From JAWCNN01 sp038848005 (GTDB taxonomy: Archaea; Thermoproteota; Bathyarchaeia; Bathyarchaeales; Bathycorpusculaceae), in NCBI GenBank assembly GCA_038848005.1, contig JAWCNZ010000002.1:1-64000 (forward strand): 64,000 nt of DNA, read 5' to 3'. Of this stretch, positions 60,172 through 64,000 are shown one piece after another; the stretch's first letter is position 1; each line of letters begins with the position of its first letter. The notes under the pieces were generated by a model. The model had not been told where the DNA came from and searched no databases. It was given only the letters and a program-made list of their open reading frames with translations. The position numbers and the translations under genes are program-made.

Positions 60172-62196
60172 ATGTCTTGGTTTATCAATCCTGTGGCGAT
60201 TCCACTGCTTGGAGGAGTTTGCAGTTTGACATTTGTGTATTGTTTAATTCGTTACGTTTTGAAACAGCCGAAAGGTACTGAGCAAATGAATGATTTGTAT
60301 GAAGGTATAAAGGTTGGTGCTAAATCCTTTCTGAAACATCAGTTTAGGGTTGTATTTCCAATTCTTTTTGGAGTTAGCATATTGTTTGGCGTTTTTCTGG
60401 GTTTTAAGACGTTTGTAGCTTTTATTATAGGTGGAGTTTTATCTTTTGCTGCTGGAGCGATCGCCATGTTTATTTCAACGGAAGCCAATGTTAGAACAGC
60501 GGAGGCAGCGAGGCTAAAAAAGGATAATGTTGCGGTTATAGTGGCTTCGTTCGCTGGAGGCACCATAGGCATGTCCATTTGCATACTCACTTTGATTGGA
60601 ATCTGCACTTTATATCTCGGTTTTGGCGACACGCCTGAAACTTTACAAAACTTGATGGGTTTCGGTTTTGGCGCCAGCGTAGTTGCCTTGTTCTTACAGT
60701 TGGGGGGTGGCATATTCACTAAAGCGGCGGATGCTGCAGCGGATGTTGTTGGAAAAGTTGAGTATGGGCTTTCAGAGGATGACCCGCGAAATGCAGCGGT
60801 TATCGCAGATTTTGTAGGCGACAACGTTGGCGACTGCGCTGGTAGGGGTGCAGACCTTTTCGAGTCTTATTCTGCCAATCCTATTGGGACGATGATTTTG
60901 GGTTTTACGCTTTTGGGCATGAGTGGGCTTTTACTTCCACTTTACAATAGGCTGGCAGACATAGCCGCATCAACAATTGGAATAGCGTATATCTGGTATA
61001 AAATGCGACGTTGGGGCGAAAGAAACTTTAGGAAAGTGCTGGTAAACGCAATCTTGGTAACTATCGCCGTAATCAGCGTTGTAAGTTTCATAGTGTACTG
61101 GTATCTTTTTCCTGGAATGTGGAGTCTATACTTATGTAATGAGCTTGGTTTACTTGTTGGTTTGGTAGTTGTTAAATCCACTGAGTATTTTGTGTCCAAG
61201 GATAAAAAGATGGTTAAGAAGTTGGCTATGTCAGCGCTTGATGGAGCAAACGTGGAAATTGTTAACGGTTTAGCAATTGGAATGTTAAGTATAAGCATCC
61301 CAATAGTTTTTATATGTCTAACCATGGGTTTAGCGTATTTCATAGGCGCTCAGTTTGGAGCTGGATTATTTGGGTTAGCCGCTGCCTCCGTAGGTGTTGG
61401 GTCTATAACTCCAATAATTATGACTGCTGACTCGTATGGTCCAGTCGCGGACAACGCAAGTGGAATAGCGAAAATCACAGGTTTTTCTGAAGAGGAAAAA
61501 CGGATTATGGATGAGTTGGACGCTGTTGGTAACTCAACAAAGGCTATAACGAAAGGTTATGCAATGACATGCGCCGCCTTGTCAGCGTTTATTCTATTCA
61601 GCGCCTTTACACAAGTCGCAAGGATATTTGATGTCAACATTGAAGTCTTAAACGTTTTCATAGCCATTTTCATCGGAATCGCCACTGTTTTTATTTTCAT
61701 AGCTTTGTCATTAAACTCTGTCAACCACGCAACAAGCGCCATAATAAAAGAGGTGAGACGCCAATTTAGGGAAATTGTAGGGTTGCGTGAGGGAAAAGCA
61801 AAACCCGACTACAGCCGCTGTGTCGCCATTGGCACAATATTCGGCATAAAAGGAATGATTCTGCCGACAGCCATAACCATTATAACTCCAATTATTGTAG
61901 GCTTAATCTTGGGAAAAGCCGCTTTAGCTGCTTTCATAATTTCTTGCACTTTCACTGGAGTAATCATGTCAATTATCTTGTCAAATGTTGGCGGTGCATG
62001 GGACAATGCAAAGAAACTTATTGAGTCAAGGGAGCTTATGATGAACGGAGGCGCCTTTGATGAAGCTAAAAAGGTTGCTGTTATAAGTGATGCGATAGGT
62101 GATCCATTTAAAGACGTGGCTGGTCCATCACTGCATATTATGATAAAGTTAATAGCCGCATTGTCGATTACGCTTGTTCCGCTGTTTCTTTGGTAG
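60172..62196 (+). CDS. hppA: Membrane-bound proton-translocating pyrophosphatase
   Basis: ATG 60172 gives 674 residues with about 16 membrane helices. Substrate loops: DDPRNAAVIADFVGDNVGDCAGRGADLFES, DSYGPVADNASGIAKI, and ISDAIGDPFKDVAGPSLHI. The segment GNSTKAITKG has Lys where K+-dependent enzymes have Ala, which points to the K+-independent class. The enzyme hydrolyses pyrophosphate and pumps protons, conserving energy from biosynthesis. GGGAG lies upstream of the start. Confidence 0.95.
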   Translation: MSWFINPVAIPLLGGVCSLTFVYCLIRYVLKQPKGTEQMNDLYEGIKVGAKSFLKHQFRVVFPILFGVSILFGVFLGFKTFVAFIIGGVLSFAAGAIAMFISTEANVRTAEAARLKKDNVAVIVASFAGGTIGMSICILTLIGICTLYLGFGDTPETLQNLMGFGFGASVVALFLQLGGGIFTKAADAAADVVGKVEYGLSEDDPRNAAVIADFVGDNVGDCAGRGADLFESYSANPIGTMILGFTLLGMSGLLLPLYNRLADIAASTIGIAYIWYKMRRWGERNFRKVLVNAILVTIAVISVVSFIVYWYLFPGMWSLYLCNELGLLVGLVVVKSTEYFVSKDKKMVKKLAMSALDGANVEIVNGLAIGMLSISIPIVFICLTMGLAYFIGAQFGAGLFGLAAASVGVGSITPIIMTADSYGPVADNASGIAKITGFSEEEKRIMDELDAVGNSTKAITKGYAMTCAALSAFILFSAFTQVARIFDVNIEVLNVFIAIFIGIATVFIFIALSLNSVNHATSAIIKEVRRQFREIVGLREGKAKPDYSRCVAIGTIFGIKGMILPTAITIITPIIVGLILGKAALAAFIISCTFTGVIMSIILSNVGGAWDNAKKLIESRELMMNGGAFDEAKKVAVISDAIGDPFKDVAGPSLHIMIKLIAALSITLVPLFLW

Positions 62197-62211
62197 GGTT
62201 TATGATTGATT

Positions 62212-63150
62212 TTAGAGGATTACTTGCGCTATTACTAGTACAATTATTAGGATCGCCAAGGTTTTTAGTGCTTTTTTGTTGATTTTTTGGGCTTCTTCTT
62301 GTTTTTTGGCGTCTACGAGTTTCATTATGTAAACTGAAACTGAAAGGTTGTAGAGGAAGATTATGTATATGGAAAGCATTATTCTATCCGCCAATGTTAA
62401 GTAGCCTGTTGGTGGTATGCCGCTGAGAAGCGACAAGTGAAAGGCTGTCGCCGACATAAGCGTTGTTACGCCTAAGCCTATGCGTTGGGCGAAGTTTTGT
62501 GGAGAAATGAAGAAGGCAAGCAGTGAAATGGTGGTTATGGCGCTTATGGGCAAAATGCTTTTAATAAACGCTGAAATTACTGGTCGCTTTAAGTTTATGC
62601 TGAAAACAAATCTGGAGTATTCTTCTCCGCCGCTGTAAACGTGCGTGACTGTTTCTGCGCTGAAGTCTCCAAGCTCCCAGCCAGCCACGTTTGCGCTTTC
62701 GTCAACTCCCGACGGCGTTAGGGCGTCTTCCTCAAAAACCAGGTAGGAAGTGTTAAGCTTTTTGTGTTCCAACTCCACTGTTAACTTGTGGGTTTCAAAC
62801 GGGTAACGGGAAAAATCAAAGGTTTTTAGGAATTCTCCTCGAATGCGATATTCTAGGTAGCCCTCTGTTTCGTTTGCGTAAACCTCGCTTTGCGAAGAGG
62901 GGGCACCGTTGACGAATTCAAAAGCCTTTATATCGTTTAGGCTTATTTCTGAACTGTTAAACCTGAACCACAAGTAAAGGTCTAGGCGGTAACTGTTTGC
63001 GGCTAAATCCACTTTTTCCACGTTGACAAGCCAAACACCAACTTTAACCCTTGTCGGGTTGCCGCCTAAATTTTCAGCTTTAACATTCGCCGACAACATG
63101 AAAAGCAACGCTAAGGCAAATATAAACAATAAACCAATTTTAACTTTCAC
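62212..63150 (-). CDS. Pentameric ligand-gated ion channel homologue (Cys-loop superfamily)
   Basis: GTG 63150 follows GGAGGGG by 5 nt and gives 312 residues; a signal peptide (IGLLFIFALALLFMLSANVKA) begins it. The extracellular beta-sandwich has VGVWLVNVEKVD...LDLYLWFRF and the loop FDFSRYPFETHKLTVELE, equal to the Pro loop of prokaryotic members (no Cys pair). Four membrane helices follow: M1 SAFIKSILPISAITTISLLAFFI, M2 RIGLGVTTLMSATAFHLSLLSG, M3 LADRIMLSIYIIFLYNLSVSVYI and M4 near the end. The M2 start RIGLG and the PPTGYLTLAD M2-M3 loop are typical. Gating ligand unknown. Confidence 0.87.
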   Translation of the reverse strand: MKVKIGLLFIFALALLFMLSANVKAENLGGNPTRVKVGVWLVNVEKVDLAANSYRLDLYLWFRFNSSEISLNDIKAFEFVNGAPSSQSEVYANETEGYLEYRIRGEFLKTFDFSRYPFETHKLTVELEHKKLNTSYLVFEEDALTPSGVDESANVAGWELGDFSAETVTHVYSGGEEYSRFVFSINLKRPVISAFIKSILPISAITTISLLAFFISPQNFAQRIGLGVTTLMSATAFHLSLLSGIPPTGYLTLADRIMLSIYIIFLYNLSVSVYIMKLVDAKKQEEAQKINKKALKTLAILIIVLVIAQVIL

Positions 63151-63183
63151 TTTTTCCCCTCCAAACAGCGTGAACTTTGTCAT

Positions 63184-63312
63184 ATCCGCAAAGGGGATTA
63201 TATAAATTTATCTTTAAATGTCATCGTCTTTTTCCATTTGACCCGACGACATTTAAACCGCTTAAATGTTGTTGTTTTAATGGGAAAATTAACAACAACA
63301 CTGCAAAGCTTT
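63184..63312. promoter_or_regulatory. Promoter and inverted repeats between the channel and UPF0280 genes
   Basis: The minus strand has a TATA-like GATAAATTTATATAATCC (63194-63211) before the channel gene. Further out are CCGACGACATTTAAACC (63243-63259), and a 32-bp inverted repeat 63268-63299 with arms GTTGTTGTT/AACAACAAC, just after the stop region of the UPF0280 gene, which may be a terminator for it or an operator. Confidence 0.4.
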
Positions 63313-64000
63313 TTAGGTTATTTTAATAATTTTTGGAATTTGCCCAGCCATTCCAACTGTTTCTTTATAAATTATGAAGACTCCTTTAACGCCTTTTATT
63401 GCTAGTGCTTTTTCAATTCCGTTTTCAACAGCCTTTTGCGGATTACCGCCAACAATGAGGTTTCCGATGGCTGTGGCTGCAGCGTCGGCTAACCCAGCGT
63501 TTTCCGCAAACACTGTCACGGCTTCAGCTTCGCCGAAACTTAAGGCGTGGCTGTAAACTCCCGAGCTTGTGGCAACGCCTGCGGGAAACTTTTCAAGTTT
63601 GAAGCCTATTTTCTTTGACAGCGGGTGGTTTCCAGCTGAAAGCATAATGTTTACGGGTTCGCTGGAAACTGCGGAAACTTCGCCGCCGTTTTCTATTAGG
63701 GCTGTGTTTGCGCCTTTGGCAAGCATGGCTTCCACAGCTAAATCGGCTAAAACTCCAGCGACGGCAGCCATCGGACCGACGTTGGCTTTTTCTGACGCTT
63801 TAGCCATAAGCTTCACAATGGCGGGGCAGTCGTCGCCAACATGAACTGGTTTAAGCGAATAAAGAAACTTTGGGTTTTTGCGAATGTATTCTTCAAGTTT
63901 TCTTTTGTTTTCTTTTAGGGAAGCTTTTGCCGCATTTACGGCGTCTTTGTTCTCTGTTAAAATTACGCCTCTTGTCATTCCAAACTCGAAAGTTTCCTTA
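63313..64000 (-). CDS. UPF0280/ApbE-like protein (5'-truncated by window edge)
   Basis: The frame is open to the right edge, so the start lies outside; the internal ATG at 63978 would give 221 residues. Family blocks: KNPKFLYSLKPV, GPMAAVAGVLADLAVEAML, NTALIENGGEVSA, and GVATSSGVYSHALSFGEAEAVTVFA near the middle, ending in AATAIGNLI. UPF0280 is related to ApbE, the FMN transferase; the archaeal function is unknown. Missing about 20-30 residues is estimated from the usual 240-250. Confidence 0.88.
   Translation of the reverse strand, partial: KETFEFGMTRGVILTENKDAVNAAKASLKENKRKLEEYIRKNPKFLYSLKPVHVGDDCPAIVKLMAKASEKANVGPMAAVAGVLADLAVEAMLAKGANTALIENGGEVSAVSSEPVNIMLSAGNHPLSKKIGFKLEKFPAGVATSSGVYSHALSFGEAEAVTVFAENAGLADAAATAIGNLIVGGNPQKAVENGIEKALAIKGVKGVFIIYKETVGMAGQIPKIIKIT

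Noticed and set aside
1..64000. CRISPR arrays, insertion sequences, rRNA genes
   Set aside because: I saw no regularly spaced repeats with spacers, no transposase frames or terminal repeats, and no rRNA-like stretch; the only tandem repeats are the coding linkers of the GH12 gene.

Overview
The window is archaeal chromosome, almost fully coding, with moderate GC and frequent TTG/GTG starts behind strong GGAGG-type Shine-Dalgarno sites. Archaeal information-processing genes dominate: both subunits of DNA polymerase D, PriL, PCNA, Orc1/Cdc6, TFS, RpoL, RpoF, Elf1, Alba, L10e, L21e, aIF5A, SRP54, Sec61-beta, Csl4, Pus10, Nob1, Dph2 and GGGP synthase. The combination of PolD, Alba, Elf1-like and DUF655/DUF2070/DUF4443 proteins with a GH12 cellulase fits a TACK-group archaeon of Bathyarchaeia type. 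That placement is inference; no rRNA is present.

Layout. 0-6 kb: surface glycosylation and protein sorting (archaeosortase, three glycosyltransferases, a DUF2079-PA14 membrane protein). 6-21 kb: a long, mostly minus-strand block of replication, transcription, translation and RNA-modification genes. 21-30 kb: proteasome chaperone and Hsp20, aIF5A, nadK-nob1, a class-III aminotransferase homologue without its catalytic lysine, Alba, DUF2070 and SecBeta. 30-44 kb: a replication neighbourhood with polD large subunit, nadE plus a nitrilase, two winged-helix proteins, a probable replication origin (39.05-39.81 kb, with four ORB-like elements and an AT-rich core), orc1, a DUF99 gene and polD small subunit. 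44-53 kb: an accessory envelope region with a spliced tRNA-Ser, a DUF4443 regulator, an ECF-type S component, DUF4430 and alpha/alpha-toroid surface proteins, a NosD-like beta-helix protein and a secreted GH12 endoglucanase. 53-64 kb: alaS, an AbiJ-type defence-like gene, leuS, tRNA-Arg with an enlarged D-loop, a membrane pyrophosphatase, a pentameric ligand-gated channel homologue and an edge-truncated UPF0280 gene.

Most notable systems: (1) the 45.3-49.6 kb locus resembles a transcobalamin/intrinsic factor split into separate surface proteins. It is linked to an ECF S component, and one 19-bp palindrome precedes both transcription units, so I infer a regulated ligand (possibly corrinoid) capture system. 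(2) An origin carries inverted ORBs and is flanked by a membrane-anchored coiled-coil winged-helix protein whose upstream DNA is full of GTGAT-type motifs. (3) Unusual single genes: the lysine-less aminotransferase homologue, nob1 without a canonical start codon, tRNA-Arg with a 16-nt D-loop insertion, and the archaeal ligand-gated channel.
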